A DNA stretch of 64,000 bases, taken from Leptolyngbya sp. BL0902. GTDB lineage: Bacteria > Cyanobacteriota > Cyanobacteriia > Phormidesmidales > Phormidesmidaceae. Location of the stretch: the NCBI RefSeq assembly GCF_016403105.1, contig NZ_CP046155.1, forward strand, positions 3,067,906 to 3,131,905. The letters run 5' to 3'. Both the position numbers and the translations under genes were made by a program. Below the pieces are notes generated by a model that did no database searches, was not told where the DNA came from, and saw only the letters and a list, made by a program, of their open reading frames with translations. This document shows positions 37,959 to 48,206 of this stretch, in pieces; the stretch's first letter is position 1, and each line of letters starts with the position of its first letter.

Positions 37959-38135
37959 CAGAGAACTGGGGAGAGCCGCGGGTGACGTTTCTCTGACGGT
38001 TTCTAAAGATCCTCCCAAGGATAGCGGCGGAAACTCAGCCCCAACCAGTAGACTTAGACATAGTTGGAATCATAATTCCGCATTTTCCCTGTTTTCAAGG
38101 AGCCCCTCCAGCCGATTTGTGCCGCCGCGATTGCC

Positions 38136-38660
38136 ATGCAGAACCGCCCTCCCTATCCCCTCCAACCCCTCGCCACCCTCACCCAGACCGAGACCGAGCG
38201 AGTGGAAGAAGTGCTGCGACTGCTAGAGAATCTGTTTCAGCGGGAGAAGGCCACGGCCCAATCGGTTCTGGACTGTCTCTATGACGTGGGGGCGGTGCGA
38301 TTGATTGATCAAAAAGTGCCCATTAGCGCCCTGCGCTGGCCCCTTAAGGGGGTTGCCCGCCTCAGCAAACCAATCTTTCGCATCTTTGCCCTGCGCTGGA
38401 TGATGCAGAATTGCCCCTGGCTGATTACTCGCTGGATGTTTAACCTACTGCGCTTTGACGGGCCTCCTCTCATTGAAACTGAGGAAGTGGCTCCGGTCAT
38501 TGATGTCGCCCCCACCCCTGCGGCCCTGCCCCCGCGCCTGGAAGCACCCTTGCTAGAACGGCAGGCTGCGGAAATCAATGCCCTGCGTGGCCGGGTCAGT
38601 TGGCTAACGGCAACGGTAGTGGTGTTGCTCATTCTGGGCGGCATGAACTGGATGAGCTAG
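38136..38660 (+). CDS. Hypothetical tail-anchored membrane protein, 174 residues
   Basis: The N-terminal two thirds are helical (ETERVEEVLRLLENLFQREKATAQSVLDCLYDVGAVRLIDQ). A Trp/Arg-rich segment LRWMMQNCPWLITRWMFNLLRFDG follows, then a Pro-rich linker, a short helix (LLERQAAEINALRGRVSWL) and a C-terminal TM (about 155-172). The topology is that of a tail-anchored protein with a cytoplasmic domain. No family is recognised; the pattern looks cyanobacterial. It converges with exbD. Confidence 0.65.
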   Translation: MQNRPPYPLQPLATLTQTETERVEEVLRLLENLFQREKATAQSVLDCLYDVGAVRLIDQKVPISALRWPLKGVARLSKPIFRIFALRWMMQNCPWLITRWMFNLLRFDGPPLIETEEVAPVIDVAPTPAALPPRLEAPLLERQAAEINALRGRVSWLTATVVVLLILGGMNWMS

Positions 38661-38670
38661 AGCCCCCAGA

Positions 38671-39363
38671 CTAGTCGGCAATGGGGCCATCGGAGGGTAA
38701 GGGTTGCGACGGCGACGGACTCCCTGATCCTGGGGCTAGGGGGAAGCGTTCCGATGGGCTGAGGGGGGCTGACAGAGAAGGATTCGACGGGTTAAGGGGC
38801 ATGGCGGGATTGGTGAGCCCGTCTGGATCTCCCAGCGGATTAGCGCCGGGATCGCCTAAACTGGGCGCACCAGGCACACCTTGGGGAAGGGCATCGGGGA
38901 AGGGGAAGGTATTGGCATTGGGGTCGCTGAGGTCAATGTCGCGGGGTAGGGTCGCTAGGGCCACCCGCTCGCCGCCGACGGAACGCAGAATATCCAGCAC
39001 CCCCACCACATCTTCGTAGCGGGCATCGCGGGCGGCATAGAGCACCATCAGCCCGTTGGGGTTGACCTGGCTAAACTGAAGCAGCACATCGTAGAGCAGG
39101 TCAATGCTGACGGGCTGCTGATCTAAATACACCTGGCCTAGGTCATCGACACTAACGTAGAGCCGATCTCCCATGGAACCCATCTGACCGGGCAGAGGCT
39201 GTCCGGTTTGGGCCGAGGGCAAATCTAGACTAATGGCCTGCTGCCGGGTGAGGCCCACCGCCGCCAGAATAAAAAAGGTGAGGATACAGAAGATCACGTC
39301 GATCATTGGAATGATCTCTAGCCGTACGTCTTCCTTGGGGCTGTCGAGCAAGTCAACCTTCAT
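38671..39363 (-). CDS. exbD: ExbD/TolR-type energy-coupling protein with long C-terminal tail
   Basis: The N-terminal part ([36 protein letters not shown]) is the ExbD/TolR TM helix, with the functional Asp in [10 protein letters not shown]. The periplasmic domain runs to about residue 145. The remaining 85 residues are Pro/Ser/Gly/Asn/Asp-rich and probably disordered, an unusual extension. With ExbB it uses the proton gradient to drive TonB- or Tol-type processes. Its start overlaps the exbB stop by 4 nt. Confidence 0.9.
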   Translation of the reverse strand: MKVDLLDSPKEDVRLEIIPMIDVIFCILTFFILAAVGLTRQQAISLDLPSAQTGQPLPGQMGSMGDRLYVSVDDLGQVYLDQQPVSIDLLYDVLLQFSQVNPNGLMVLYAARDARYEDVVGVLDILRSVGGERVALATLPRDIDLSDPNANTFPFPDALPQGVPGAPSLGDPGANPLGDPDGLTNPAMPLNPSNPSLSAPLSPSERFPLAPGSGSPSPSQPLPSDGPIAD

Positions 39364-40064
39364 AGGGGGCTAACCTCCGGGGTAGGGTCGGTTGAAGGGG
39401 ACAGGGAGGCCGAGGCTTCCGAGGGAGCAAGGATTTTCCCCTGGGCCCAGCTTTGGCGGTAGAACAGTTCGAGTTCGCTGCCCGCCTGCCGAAACATTTT
39501 TGCCTGTCCGAAGATAAAACCCTGGAACAAGCGGTAAAAAGCCAAGCTGATGATGGCCACAATCAACCCCGTAGCAGTGCTAATCAGGGCTTCGCTAATG
39601 CCCAGGGAGGTGCCAGCGGTGGCATCGCCGCTGCCCAGGTCGCTAATTTGAATGGAGCCCAGGGAGTTAATCAACCCCAGCACCGTACCCAACAGCCCCA
39701 GCAGCGGGGAGAGGGCAATGACGGCCTCTAGAACTTTGTCGCCCTTGCCCATGATCGCCAGTTCTTCGTTGGCGGCGGTCTCTAGGGCAAGGCGAAACAC
39801 TTCAGGATCGGGGGCTTGCAGATTTAACGCCGAGGACAAAAACCGCCCCATGGGCAGGGCACTGGATCGCTGGGCAATGTCTGCCGCTGCGCCCCAGTCT
39901 CGCCGTGCCGCCTCCAGCACCCGCCCCGACACCTCCCGTTCGCGGGTGAGGATGCGCGACCAAAACCAGATCCGTTCTAGAATCGTCCCCACTGCCAAAA
40001 TGGACAACAGCAGCAGGGGCCACATGGCGATGCCGCCCCGTTCAAATAATTCCGGTATACTCAC
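39360..40064 (-). CDS. exbB: MotA/TolQ/ExbB proton channel family protein
   Basis: A 234-residue protein with three TM helices: [20 protein letters not shown] near the N-terminus, and the pair in [20 protein letters not shown] and [26 protein letters not shown]. The last two hold the small-residue and Thr pattern of the proton path. It forms a pentamer around an ExbD dimer. Translationally coupled to exbD. A TonB-like gene lies 19 kb away; whether it works with this pair is unknown. Confidence 0.92.
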   Translation of the reverse strand: MSIPELFERGGIAMWPLLLLSILAVGTILERIWFWSRILTREREVSGRVLEAARRDWGAAADIAQRSSALPMGRFLSSALNLQAPDPEVFRLALETAANEELAIMGKGDKVLEAVIALSPLLGLLGTVLGLINSLGSIQISDLGSGDATAGTSLGISEALISTATGLIVAIISLAFYRLFQGFIFGQAKMFRQAGSELELFYRQSWAQGKILAPSEASASLSPSTDPTPEVSPL

Positions 40065-40101
40065 ACCACTCTCCTCATTGCCACAGCATCTAGGGCATTC
40101 T

Positions 40102-40143
40102 CACGGATACTTCGCCACGGATATCTCGTAACGGATATTTCGC
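40102..40143. repeat. Three degenerate 14-bp tandem repeats upstream of exbB
   Basis: CACGGATACTTCGC, CACGGATATCTCGT and AACGGATATTTCGC follow each other without gaps at 40102-40115, 40116-40129 and 40130-40143, about 40 bp before the exbB start. The consensus is [CA]ACGGATA-[CT]-[TC]-TCG[CT]. Confidence 0.75.
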
Positions 40144-40269
40144 GAAAGCATAACAATTGTAGTGAAGATAGGCCCCTTTCAACAGGACTGCCGAGCAACG
40201 GCCCTTCAGATAGTCCTAGTCCTTCAGCTATCTTTGAGGGATCTCCTCCCTAGGTCTGCGGTGAGCACG

Positions 40270-41478
40270 TCATTGGCCCAAAATCTGATCCAAAATCTTT
40301 GCCGCCGCCCGCCGACAGGCTCCCGGTTCTCCTAGGGTTTGGCGCAGGGTTGCATAGCCTGCCAGCATAGCTTGGCGATGGTCGGAGTTTTGCAGCAGAT
40401 CCAGCGCCGCCGTTGCCAGGGCTGCGGGGGTGGCTTCCCACTGCAAAAATTCTGGCACGATGGCCTGGTTCACGGCCAGGTTCACGGGCGACACGTAGGC
40501 CACCTTGAAGTTGAGCAGGTAGTAGGCAATGCGGGCGCTGAGGGGGTTGAGGCGGTAGGCCACCACCTGGGGCACGTTCATCAGGGCAATTTCGAGGTTG
40601 GCGGTGCCGGATTTGGTAATCGCCACATCGGCGGCAGCAATGGCATCGGTGGGTTGATACTCGGCGGTGGGTGTGACCAATCGCCCCGGTAGCTGGGCCT
40701 GGGCGAGGGCTTGGTCAAAGGCGGGTTGCAGTTCCGCCGATGAGACGGGCAGCAGAAAGAGAACGTCGGGACACTGTTTCTGGATAATCTGCGCCGCCTG
40801 GATTATCGTGGGCAGCAGGTATTTGACTTCCTGGCGACGGGAGGCGGGCAACAGGGTAACGATGGGTTGATCTGCCTTTAGGCCCAACCGTTGACGGGCT
40901 TCCTGGCGGTCTGGCGGCACCGGGTAGCGGTCTAGTAGGGGATGGCCCACCCAAGACACCTTGGCCCCAAAGCGCTGGTAGTAGTCGGCTTCGGCGGGAA
41001 AAATAGCCAGCATTTGATCGCTGTAGCGCACCAGTTTTTGGCTGTCCTTTTCGGAAAAGGCCCACACCCACTGCTGGGGGGCAATGTAGTAGGTGATGGG
41101 CACCTGGGGCAGGGATTGCCGCAGAAATTGGCCCATGGCCAGGTTGGGGTTCATGTAGTCGATCAGCACCACCGCATCGGGAGGCTGGGCCAGCAGGGCA
41201 CGTTTGGCCTGCCGTTGCAGCCGCAGGGTGGGCAGCAGGTAGGGCAGGGCTTCAAAAATGCCGACGGAGCCGATGGTGGTGGTATCGCCCACCAAGTCTG
41301 CCCCGGCCTGGGCCATGCGGGGGCCACCCAGCCCCGCAATCGTGATATCCAGACCCCGATCAGCGGCTTCCTGGCGCAGAGCCGTCACCAAAAACGCCCC
41401 CTGAAGGTCGCCCGATACCTCTCCGGTGCTGATAAAAATCCGCCGGGTGGAGCCGGATGTTGCCGTCGGTGCCGCCAT
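40270..41478 (-). CDS. lpxB: Lipid-A-disaccharide synthase
   Basis: LpxB joins UDP-diacylglucosamine and lipid X to make the lipid A disaccharide. The 402-residue GT-B protein starts with RRIFISTGEVSGDLQGAFLVTAL, followed by IDYMNPNLAMGQFLR, YYIAPQQWVWAFSE and the donor-site SGTANLEIALMNVPQVVAY. Length is close to normal. It is the last gene of the bamA-lpxC-fabZ-lpxA-lpxB run and lies 2 nt after lpxA. Confidence 0.95.
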   Translation of the reverse strand: MAAPTATSGSTRRIFISTGEVSGDLQGAFLVTALRQEAADRGLDITIAGLGGPRMAQAGADLVGDTTTIGSVGIFEALPYLLPTLRLQRQAKRALLAQPPDAVVLIDYMNPNLAMGQFLRQSLPQVPITYYIAPQQWVWAFSEKDSQKLVRYSDQMLAIFPAEADYYQRFGAKVSWVGHPLLDRYPVPPDRQEARQRLGLKADQPIVTLLPASRRQEVKYLLPTIIQAAQIIQKQCPDVLFLLPVSSAELQPAFDQALAQAQLPGRLVTPTAEYQPTDAIAAADVAITKSGTANLEIALMNVPQVVAYRLNPLSARIAYYLLNFKVAYVSPVNLAVNQAIVPEFLQWEATPAALATAALDLLQNSDHRQAMLAGYATLRQTLGEPGACRRAAAKILDQILGQ

Positions 41479-41480
41479 CC

Positions 41481-42320
41481 CTAGTCTGCCTCGGTGGAAC
41501 GGCTGGAACGCTTGCGGCTGGGGGTGGCCCCTCGACGGTCGGGCTGCTGGGAGGACGCCTTCAGGAATTGGCTAAAGTGGCGCACCAACTCGTTATCCGA
41601 CCAAGGTTCTAGCTTGTCTAGGGCGCTGGCTAGGGATGCGCCAGAGCGATAAACCAGACGATAGGCTTGCTTCAGTTGGCGGTAGTCTTGGCCCTCGTTT
41701 TGGTCGGCCAGTCCAGCCCGCTGCAAGCCTACTTGGTTCAGCCCCCGCACCAGGGCCGGGTTGCCGTTCACCATGGTAAAGGGGGGCACATCCCGGTCGA
41801 TACGGCTGAGGCCACCGATGTAGGCATAGCGGCCAATGTGGACAAATTGGTGTACTCCCACCAGGCCACTAATCCGCGCCCAGGATTCTACATGGACGTG
41901 CCCTGCTAGGGCCACGGAGTTGGCCAACACAATCTGATCTTCGAGGATGCAGTTGTGGGCCACATGGGCGTAGGCCATCAGCAAATTGTGATTGCCCAGC
42001 CGTGTCACCACATCGGGGGTGGTGGGGCGGTTGATGGTGACATATTCGCGAATCAAGTTGTGATCGCCAATCTCCACCTGGGTGATGGCCCCGTCGTACT
42101 TGAGGTCTTGGGGTTCTAGGCCAATGGCGGCACCGGGGTAAACGCGGTTGTGGGCACCTAGGGTAGTGTGGCCGTCAATCACCACATGGGCTCCAATGTC
42201 GGTGTTGGGGCCAATGGTAACGTGTTCGCCAATCACCGCATAGGGGCCAACTTTCACACTGGGATGGAGACTGGCCCCGCTGTGGATCACGGCGGTGGGG
42301 TGAATCAGCGTAGTAGTCAA
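41481..42320 (-). CDS. lpxA: UDP-N-acetylglucosamine acyltransferase
   Basis: LpxA transfers a hydroxyacyl chain to UDP-GlcNAc, the first step of lipid A synthesis. The best start is the TTG at 42320: a GGAGG lies 8 nt before it and the protein then begins LTTTLIHPTAVIHSGASL, as usual; the frame is open 30 codons further. The 279 residues form a left-handed beta-helix of hexapeptide repeats, with the catalytic His in the YAHVAHNC segment and the PALVRGLNQVGLQRAG C-terminal motif. The last 25 residues are Ser/Arg-rich. Confidence 0.92.
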   Translation of the reverse strand: MTTTLIHPTAVIHSGASLHPSVKVGPYAVIGEHVTIGPNTDIGAHVVIDGHTTLGAHNRVYPGAAIGLEPQDLKYDGAITQVEIGDHNLIREYVTINRPTTPDVVTRLGNHNLLMAYAHVAHNCILEDQIVLANSVALAGHVHVESWARISGLVGVHQFVHIGRYAYIGGLSRIDRDVPPFTMVNGNPALVRGLNQVGLQRAGLADQNEGQDYRQLKQAYRLVYRSGASLASALDKLEPWSDNELVRHFSQFLKASSQQPDRRGATPSRKRSSRSTEAD

Positions 42321-42443
42321 CGACTTGCCTCCAGAAGCCAGCACTTGAAAGACACAAACGGGAATAGGGAAATGCCGCCACGGGCTAAAACAGGGCTCAG
42401 GGCTGACCATCTTCCCTGTTCTAGGGAAGTGCCCCTCACCCGC

Positions 42444-42953
42444 CTAATCAACAACCGAGAACATCAGTTCTCCTTCGCAGGCCAGTTGGCCATCCACCTC
42501 GGCTCGACCAAACATTTTGCCAAACCGCATCCGTTTAATGGCCAACAGTTCCACGGTCATGATCAGCTGATCACCGGGGACTACCGGACGCCGAAACCGC
42601 ACCTTATCAATCCCAGCAAACACACACAGGCCGCTGACCCCGTCAATTTGGGTGAGCACAATGCCGCCCACCTGGGCCATGGCCTCCACAATCAGCACCC
42701 CCGGCATGATGGGCCGACCGGGAAAGTGCCCCTGAAAGTGGGGCTCGTTGAAGGTGACGTTTTTAATCCCCGTGGCCTGCTTCCCCGGCACATAGTCAAT
42801 GATCCGATCCACCAGGGCAAAGGGGTAGCGGTGGGGCAAAAGGGCCTGGATTTCCTCGGTGGTGTAGGTGGTTTTTACCACGGGCTGGGTGTCTGCCGCT
42901 GTGTCGAGGCTGGCAACCGCCGTTTGGGGGCTGGGGGAAGTGGCTTCAATCAC
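42444..42953 (-). CDS. fabZ: 3-hydroxyacyl-ACP dehydratase FabZ
   Basis: A hot-dog-fold dehydratase of fatty-acid elongation. The motifs [31 protein letters not shown] (catalytic His) and [11 protein letters not shown] (catalytic Glu) are present. The 169-residue length includes a 30-residue N-terminal extension that is poorly conserved-looking, so an internal start is possible. Between lpxC and lpxA, it balances acyl chains for lipid A and phospholipids. Confidence 0.95.
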   Translation of the reverse strand: MIEATSPSPQTAVASLDTAADTQPVVKTTYTTEEIQALLPHRYPFALVDRIIDYVPGKQATGIKNVTFNEPHFQGHFPGRPIMPGVLIVEAMAQVGGIVLTQIDGVSGLCVFAGIDKVRFRRPVVPGDQLIMTVELLAIKRMRFGKMFGRAEVDGQLACEGELMFSVVD

Positions 42954-43091
42954 GGTGATGTCGATACGCTCCTAGGTCTGCAATGGAAAGGGCAGGATTT
43001 CGGTTTGATCTACCCAGGGTTAGCCCTGGGCTGGTTCCGGCCCACGCGCTGGGGACGATGCCAACTGGCCTACGGCTTTCCAGTTCTGTCA

Positions 43092-44042
43092 CTATACCGC
43101 CCCTGGGGGACATTCCAGGGCCGAACGCTGGATCGCCTGGGCGAGGGCGGCATGGAGGCGGTGGCTAGCCTTGTAGGCCACCACATGGGCCAAGGGCAAG
43201 CGCCCCAGCAGGCCCAAATCGCCGATTAAATCGAGCAGCTTGTGGCGCACGGGTTCTTGGTCAAACCGCAGGGGCGGGTTTACCCAGCCCTCATGGCTGC
43301 ACACCAGAGCATTGTCTAGGCTGCCGCCCTTGATCAGTCCCTGCTGCTGAAGGGCGTCGATCTGGTGGGCGAGACCAAAGGTACGGGCCGGGGCAATGGC
43401 GGCGGCAAAGCTATCGGGGGCAAAGGGATCCGCTGTGGGTTGCCAGCTAAACCACTGATGCCCAATGGCCGCAACGTCAAAATCAATGCCGTAGGTGAGG
43501 CGGGGGGCCTCCGCTGGAAAAGCGGCGATCCAGGCATCGCCCTGCTGGAGGGTGATGGGTTGGGCCAAGGTCAGCGCTGGGGCGGGTTCTGGTTGGGCCA
43601 CCGTTCCGGCCTCCCGAATCGCCTCTACCCAGCCCAGGGCCGATCCATCAAGCAGGGGCAGTTCCGGGCCGTCGATGTCGATGTACAGATTATCCACCCC
43701 CAGCCCCACCAGGGCCGCCAGCAAATGTTCGACGGTGCGTACCGTGGCCTCGCCTTGGCGCAGTTCGGTGGACAGCAGGGTTTGATCCACCGCCGCCACC
43801 TGGGCTGGAACCTGGGGCTGGTTGGGCAAATCCGTTCGCACAAAGACGCGCCCGGTGTGGGCCGGGGCCGGACGCAGGGTGACGGTAGTGACAATACCAG
43901 AATGCAGCCCGATGCCCTGGCGCTGCACCGCCGCCGCTAGGGTCGCCTGCCCGGAATCATGGCCAGATGCGACCCTAGCCACGGTTAGAGCGAGATTCGG
44001 AACTGTCTCGGAACCAGGGATCGGGGAATCAGTGCCCACCAT
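43092..44042 (-). CDS. lpxC: UDP-3-O-acyl-N-acetylglucosamine deacetylase
   Basis: A zinc deacetylase and the committed step of lipid A synthesis. The 316-residue protein shows RQGIGLHSG near residue 40, the zinc-ligand His in [17 protein letters not shown], the [15 protein letters not shown] segment and [15 protein letters not shown] (zinc Asp) with later His in AYKASHRLH. The first 35 residues are extra. The ATG overlaps the end of bamA, so the two are coupled. Confidence 0.95.
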   Translation of the reverse strand: MVGTDSPIPGSETVPNLALTVARVASGHDSGQATLAAAVQRQGIGLHSGIVTTVTLRPAPAHTGRVFVRTDLPNQPQVPAQVAAVDQTLLSTELRQGEATVRTVEHLLAALVGLGVDNLYIDIDGPELPLLDGSALGWVEAIREAGTVAQPEPAPALTLAQPITLQQGDAWIAAFPAEAPRLTYGIDFDVAAIGHQWFSWQPTADPFAPDSFAAAIAPARTFGLAHQIDALQQQGLIKGGSLDNALVCSHEGWVNPPLRFDQEPVRHKLLDLIGDLGLLGRLPLAHVVAYKASHRLHAALAQAIQRSALECPPGAV

Positions 44043-46519
44043 TAGAATCGCTCCCCAATGCCAAAGTGTAGGCGGCCCTCGCCTTCATTGCTGAAGCCGT
44101 AGTCAATCCGCAGGGGGCCAAGGGGGGTTTGCACCCGTGCACCCAGACCATAGCCAAAGCCGCTGCCCGGTTTGCCCCGCGACGGCCCTGGTGCCCCCGG
44201 CACAGCATTGCCGCTGCCTAGGGATGACCCAGCATCAAAGAACAATGCCCCACCCAGGAAAGAGAACAGCGGGAAGCGGTACTCCGCTGTGAACTGGGCA
44301 TAGCTGCGACCACTGCCCACTTCGCCTTCTTCATAGCCGCGAATGGAGTTGGTGCCTCCCAGGGCAAAGGCTTCGTAGGGGGGCACATCCCCCACAATGG
44401 TGCCCAGTTGGATGTTGAAGGCGAGAGCTTGGGGGCCGTCGCTGAAGTTGATCCACCGCACGGGGAGATACTGGCTGTAGCTGCCCCGCAGGCGGTTCAT
44501 GAAAATACTGCCCTGACCCAGGGGAATTGACTGTTCAGAATTGAGGCGCAGTACGCTACCGCTGGTGGGGTTAAAGACGTCATTGCGGCGATCTAGGGTG
44601 GCCGATACCGGAACCGTCCACAGCAGATCCGTCCCCGTACCGCTGAGGGTGAGGGGGTTTCCCGCCGCATCCACCGGGCTGATGGTGCCATCGGCATCGC
44701 GGGCCGAGATATTTTGAGCCGTGGTGCCCACCGCGACGACCCAGCCATTGTTTAACGGACGACTGAACGTGACGCCGCCGCCCAGTCGCCGAATCCGCAC
44801 GCGGTCGCCGTTCGGGAGGTCGATAGGGTTGGGGCCACCGTCAAAGTTTAGGTTGATGGCACGACGGGCAAAGGCATTGGCGGTATAGGAGGTGCGGAAG
44901 GGATCCCCGGCAATCCAGGGATCGGTGAAGGATACGTCAAAGAGGAGATCCCGCGTACTGACCTGGGCCTCCGCCGAGAGCTTTTGGTTGTTGCCGCCAA
45001 AGTTGTCCTGGCGATAGCTGACCGTACCAAAAATATCTCCAGTGAAGTTAAAGCCCAGACCCGCCGCCACCGATCCCGTGCTGCGTTCGGTAACGTTGAC
45101 AATTAACTTCACCTGGCGGGGGTCGTTTGCTGCGGGTTCTAGCCCAGGCCGCACATCTTCAAAGATCTGTAGCCCAAACACCCGCTGGAAGTCCCGCTCG
45201 ATCTGAGCCTGGTTGAATACATCCCCTGGCTGGGTCTGAAATTCGCGGGTGATGATGTGGTCGTGGGTGCGGCCCCGCAGGGGGTTGCCTTCCTCGTCCA
45301 CGCTCTCCCCTTGGTCGTTGAAGAACCGCACTTCAATGGTTTCTACCACGCCCTCGGCCACTTCTAGGGTCACAACTCCAGCTTCGGTGACGCGGGGAGC
45401 CGCCACCACCTGGGCCAGCACAAAACCATTGTCTTGGTACCACTGGTTCAGTTCCAGGATGCCGTCCTGGAAGTCGAGCAGGTTGATGATTTCACCCCGT
45501 TGATCGTCAAAAATCTCATCCACCACCGCCTGGGGCAACACCTGATTCCCCGTTACCCGTACTTCGGTCAAGACCGGGTTGGGCTGGGCCAAAAAGGTAA
45601 CGCGCACCCCTAGGTTGGTATCTTCGGGGCGGGCGTCCACATCGGCAAAAAAGCCCGTAGCAAAAATACTGTTGATGTCCCGCTGGAGTTGGGTGCGGGT
45701 GGTGGTGCGTCCGGCGCGGGTTTCGATCACGCTATAAACCAGATTGATCAAGTCTGGAGACAGATCACCATCGGGGGCCGTCACCAACACCTCCGACACC
45801 AGCACCCTGGGTTCTTCGGGTTCTGTGGCGGCCGGGGGCGGAGTTGCAGGAGTTGGGGGGGCTGCGGGTTCCGTGGCTTCCCCTGGTGCAGGGCTGGCCT
45901 CCTCCGGGCTGGGTTGAGGCACCCCCTGGGGTTGGTTGCGTCGCTCTACCGCGCCATCCAAAATGCGCTGGGCATCGTCGGGGCTAATCTCACGCGGGCC
46001 AGTTTGGCTGAGGGCAGTGCCTTCCGAAACAGGTGCCCCCAACCCCTGCAAGCTAGGGCTTTGGCTCAGGTCTAGGGTGGGCTGGGGCGGCTCGGCCATC
46101 CACTCCACCACTGCACTGGGCCGATACTCATCGACCACCGCCTGCAAATCTTCGGGCACGGTGCTGACCGGAATCAAGGTTGTGACCTCCGGGAGACCGA
46201 TGGGCAGGGTTTGATCCCCAGATGCCGATGCAGTCGGCAAGGTCTCCATCGGGCCAGACTCTTCCGGCAACCCAGCCTCGTCAGCGCTTGGGGTCGCCGC
46301 TAGGGGGTCTGCCCCCGCAGAAGCCGAGTTCTGCGGGGGTGGGGTCGGCACCGCAGGACGCAGGGCGTCTGCCGATAGGGCAGCGGGGGGCAGATCCTGG
46401 AGCGTACTTGTTGCCTCAGTGGCCTCCGTCAGCGTCGGATCGGCCTGCGCCGCCGTTGGGGACAGCCCTACCAGCCCAGCAGCCGTCAGAAGCACTAACC
46501 ATTTAGGAGATACCTGCAT
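44042..46519 (-). CDS. bamA: Outer-membrane assembly protein of the BamA/Omp85 family
   Basis: The ATG at 46519 begins with [26 protein letters not shown], a clear signal peptide (two or three near-upstream starts are possible); about 825 residues. A Pro/Ser/Glu-rich disordered stretch (about 30-235) comes before three POTRA domains (about 240-490; for example [22 protein letters not shown]). The 16-stranded barrel follows with the conserved loop motif [12 protein letters not shown] and ends in the Phe signal (GIGERF). It inserts beta-barrel proteins into the outer membrane. It is the first gene of the lipid A operon. Confidence 0.93.
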   Translation of the reverse strand: MQVSPKWLVLLTAAGLVGLSPTAAQADPTLTEATEATSTLQDLPPAALSADALRPAVPTPPPQNSASAGADPLAATPSADEAGLPEESGPMETLPTASASGDQTLPIGLPEVTTLIPVSTVPEDLQAVVDEYRPSAVVEWMAEPPQPTLDLSQSPSLQGLGAPVSEGTALSQTGPREISPDDAQRILDGAVERRNQPQGVPQPSPEEASPAPGEATEPAAPPTPATPPPAATEPEEPRVLVSEVLVTAPDGDLSPDLINLVYSVIETRAGRTTTRTQLQRDINSIFATGFFADVDARPEDTNLGVRVTFLAQPNPVLTEVRVTGNQVLPQAVVDEIFDDQRGEIINLLDFQDGILELNQWYQDNGFVLAQVVAAPRVTEAGVVTLEVAEGVVETIEVRFFNDQGESVDEEGNPLRGRTHDHIITREFQTQPGDVFNQAQIERDFQRVFGLQIFEDVRPGLEPAANDPRQVKLIVNVTERSTGSVAAGLGFNFTGDIFGTVSYRQDNFGGNNQKLSAEAQVSTRDLLFDVSFTDPWIAGDPFRTSYTANAFARRAINLNFDGGPNPIDLPNGDRVRIRRLGGGVTFSRPLNNGWVVAVGTTAQNISARDADGTISPVDAAGNPLTLSGTGTDLLWTVPVSATLDRRNDVFNPTSGSVLRLNSEQSIPLGQGSIFMNRLRGSYSQYLPVRWINFSDGPQALAFNIQLGTIVGDVPPYEAFALGGTNSIRGYEEGEVGSGRSYAQFTAEYRFPLFSFLGGALFFDAGSSLGSGNAVPGAPGPSRGKPGSGFGYGLGARVQTPLGPLRIDYGFSNEGEGRLHFGIGERF

Positions 46520-46645
46520 CCACACACCTATGAACGACATCCACACACCACGCGGCCTAATCCGTTACTGGGCCTAGGGCACCCTACATTAGCCCTGAAC
46601 CAAGCCGCCCCCAGGGTCGGACAAATTCTACCGCATTGACGGATT

Positions 46646-47377
46646 TCAACGCTGATGGGACTGTGCCATTACACGCTCTAGCACACGCTGATAAGCCTGC
46701 TCGACCTGGCCCAGATCCTGGCGAAACCGATCCTTATCCATCACCCGCTGGGTTTCATCCTCCGTGGCTTGATCCCACAGACGACAGGTGTCGGGGCTGA
46801 TTTCATCCCCCAGCAGCACATTCTGCTGGCGATCTAGGCCAAACTCCAATTTGAAGTCCACTAGGGTGATGGCGCAACTGGCAAAGAACTCGGTCAGAAT
46901 TTGGTTGATGCGTTCAGCTTGACGGCGCAGCTCGGCGATCTGTTCCTCGGTGGCCACCTGCATAACTCGCATCCGGTCGGGCGTCAGCAGTGGATCCCCT
47001 AGGTTGTCGTCCTTATAATAAAACTCCACCAGCGGCGGATTGAGGATCTGGCCCAGGGGCAACCCCGTTTGGCGACACAGGCTCCCCGCCGCCACATTCC
47101 GCACCACCACCTCCAGGGGAATAATGGTCAGCGCCTTCACCCGCATCTCCCGCTCGCCCGTGGTTTCCAGCCAGTGGGTGGGCACCCCCGCCGCCTCTAG
47201 TCGCTGGAAGAGATAGGTGGAAATAGCGCAGTTAATCTTGCCCTTATCGACGATTTGACCCCGCTTTTGGGCATTGAATGCCGTGGCATCGTCTTTAAAG
47301 TAGGTCAGCAGCACCGCCGGATCATCGGTGGTGTAGATGATTTTGGCTTTGCCTTCGTAGAGTTTTTTGCCAGCCAT
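46646..47377 (-). CDS. purC: SAICAR synthetase
   Basis: PurC joins aspartate to CAIR with ATP in purine synthesis. The 243-residue protein has KKLYEGKAKIIYTTDDPAVLLTYFKDDATAFN at the start, the PLEVVVRNVAAGSL signature and LVDFKLEFG with LLGDEISPDTCRLWD near the end. Length and motifs are normal. It ends upstream of bamA on the same strand. Confidence 0.97.
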   Translation of the reverse strand: MAGKKLYEGKAKIIYTTDDPAVLLTYFKDDATAFNAQKRGQIVDKGKINCAISTYLFQRLEAAGVPTHWLETTGEREMRVKALTIIPLEVVVRNVAAGSLCRQTGLPLGQILNPPLVEFYYKDDNLGDPLLTPDRMRVMQVATEEQIAELRRQAERINQILTEFFASCAITLVDFKLEFGLDRQQNVLLGDEISPDTCRLWDQATEDETQRVMDKDRFRQDLGQVEQAYQRVLERVMAQSHQR

Positions 47378-47564
47378 GGTGCAAGAGACATAGAGGGGCG
47401 TCCCTATATTAGCGGTTTATTGGGCGCTGTTTTTTGTGGTTTCGCGCCCATTATCTTCCAGCCATTCCGCTGCATTCATATTTTGAACCAGCTTAGGCAT
47501 TCCCTCGGTCTTAGCACTGAGCCCCTAACGAACTCATCTAAAACCTAGCTCAAGGATGCAGCCT

Positions 47565-48017
47565 TCAACGATGCAGCGTTTTTAACAATTCCCTAGGTCG
47601 TGCCAATACGACATCAGGATAACGGTCGCGGTGATGAACAAACATATAGTGCTCATACTGATACCAGTGCATTTCACCCTTTTCTTTGTTGCAGGGATAG
47701 CAAATCACCCAGAAGTTTCTAAAATCTAGCGACAACCAGGGATATTGAGATCTGGGCAACTTGTGATCGATGCTACGAACTTTGAATTGGCTAAAGTAGT
47801 CACCACAAACAGGGCACTGCTGATCAGAGTTTTCCCACACCCACTGACGACTTTCCTCTGTGGTGCCACAGTCATGATCGCCGTTGACATAGCGCCATCG
47901 GTCAAATTCATGATATTTCTCTAAATCCTGCTCTGTCAGGCGATGGTAGCGATAGCCACCCACCTTGTCGGCCAGCTTAAATAGCTCTTCTAGGGAATAA
48001 TCCTTTTGAAAGTCCAT
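47565..48017 (-). CDS. HNH-family nuclease-like protein
   Basis: A 150-residue protein. Residues 68-110 form an HNH zinc-finger nuclease core: CPVC (68-71), then IDHKLPRSQYP with the D84-H85 metal-ion pair, FRNFWVICYPCNKEKG with N101, C106, C109 and N110. The aromatic, charged C-terminal tail (YQYEHYMFVHHRDRYPDVV) is unusual. The N-terminal SLEELFKLADKVG motif (8-20) is also found in the 142-residue neighbour. Base composition is AT-richer than around. It is probably a nuclease of a defence or mobile set, or a nickase; the target is unknown. Confidence 0.8.
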   Translation of the reverse strand: MDFQKDYSLEELFKLADKVGGYRYHRLTEQDLEKYHEFDRWRYVNGDHDCGTTEESRQWVWENSDQQCPVCGDYFSQFKVRSIDHKLPRSQYPWLSLDFRNFWVICYPCNKEKGEMHWYQYEHYMFVHHRDRYPDVVLARPRELLKTLHR

Positions 48018-48075
48018 AGGAATCAGTTAAGGGAATAAGTAGAATGGCTAAATTAACATTAATGTTGGCTCTGGG

Positions 48076-48133
48076 TTTCGACTATGCTCAACCCTCTGGC
48101 TACTTGGCGGGTGGGCGTTGAGCGAAGTCGAAA
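48076..48133. repeat. REP-like inverted repeat
   Basis: TTTCGACTATGCTCAAC (48076-48092) and GTTGAGCGAAGTCGAAA (48117-48133) pair over 17 positions with two mismatches around a 24-nt loop. The arm is of the type common as dispersed palindromic repeats in cyanobacteria and other bacteria. It lies in the gap between the HNH gene and the 142-residue gene. Confidence 0.8.
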
Positions 48134-48206
48134 TGCATCTTACAAACAATTGTGACCATGGACTTAAAACTCAGTTCAAATATTAGGCGATAAGCATTGA
48201 GTGGTT

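Noticed and set aside
42168-43229. Long plus-strand frame of 353 codons
   Set aside because: It is antisense to lpxA, fabZ and lpxC, whose motifs are unmistakable; long antisense frames are normal in GC-rich DNA.
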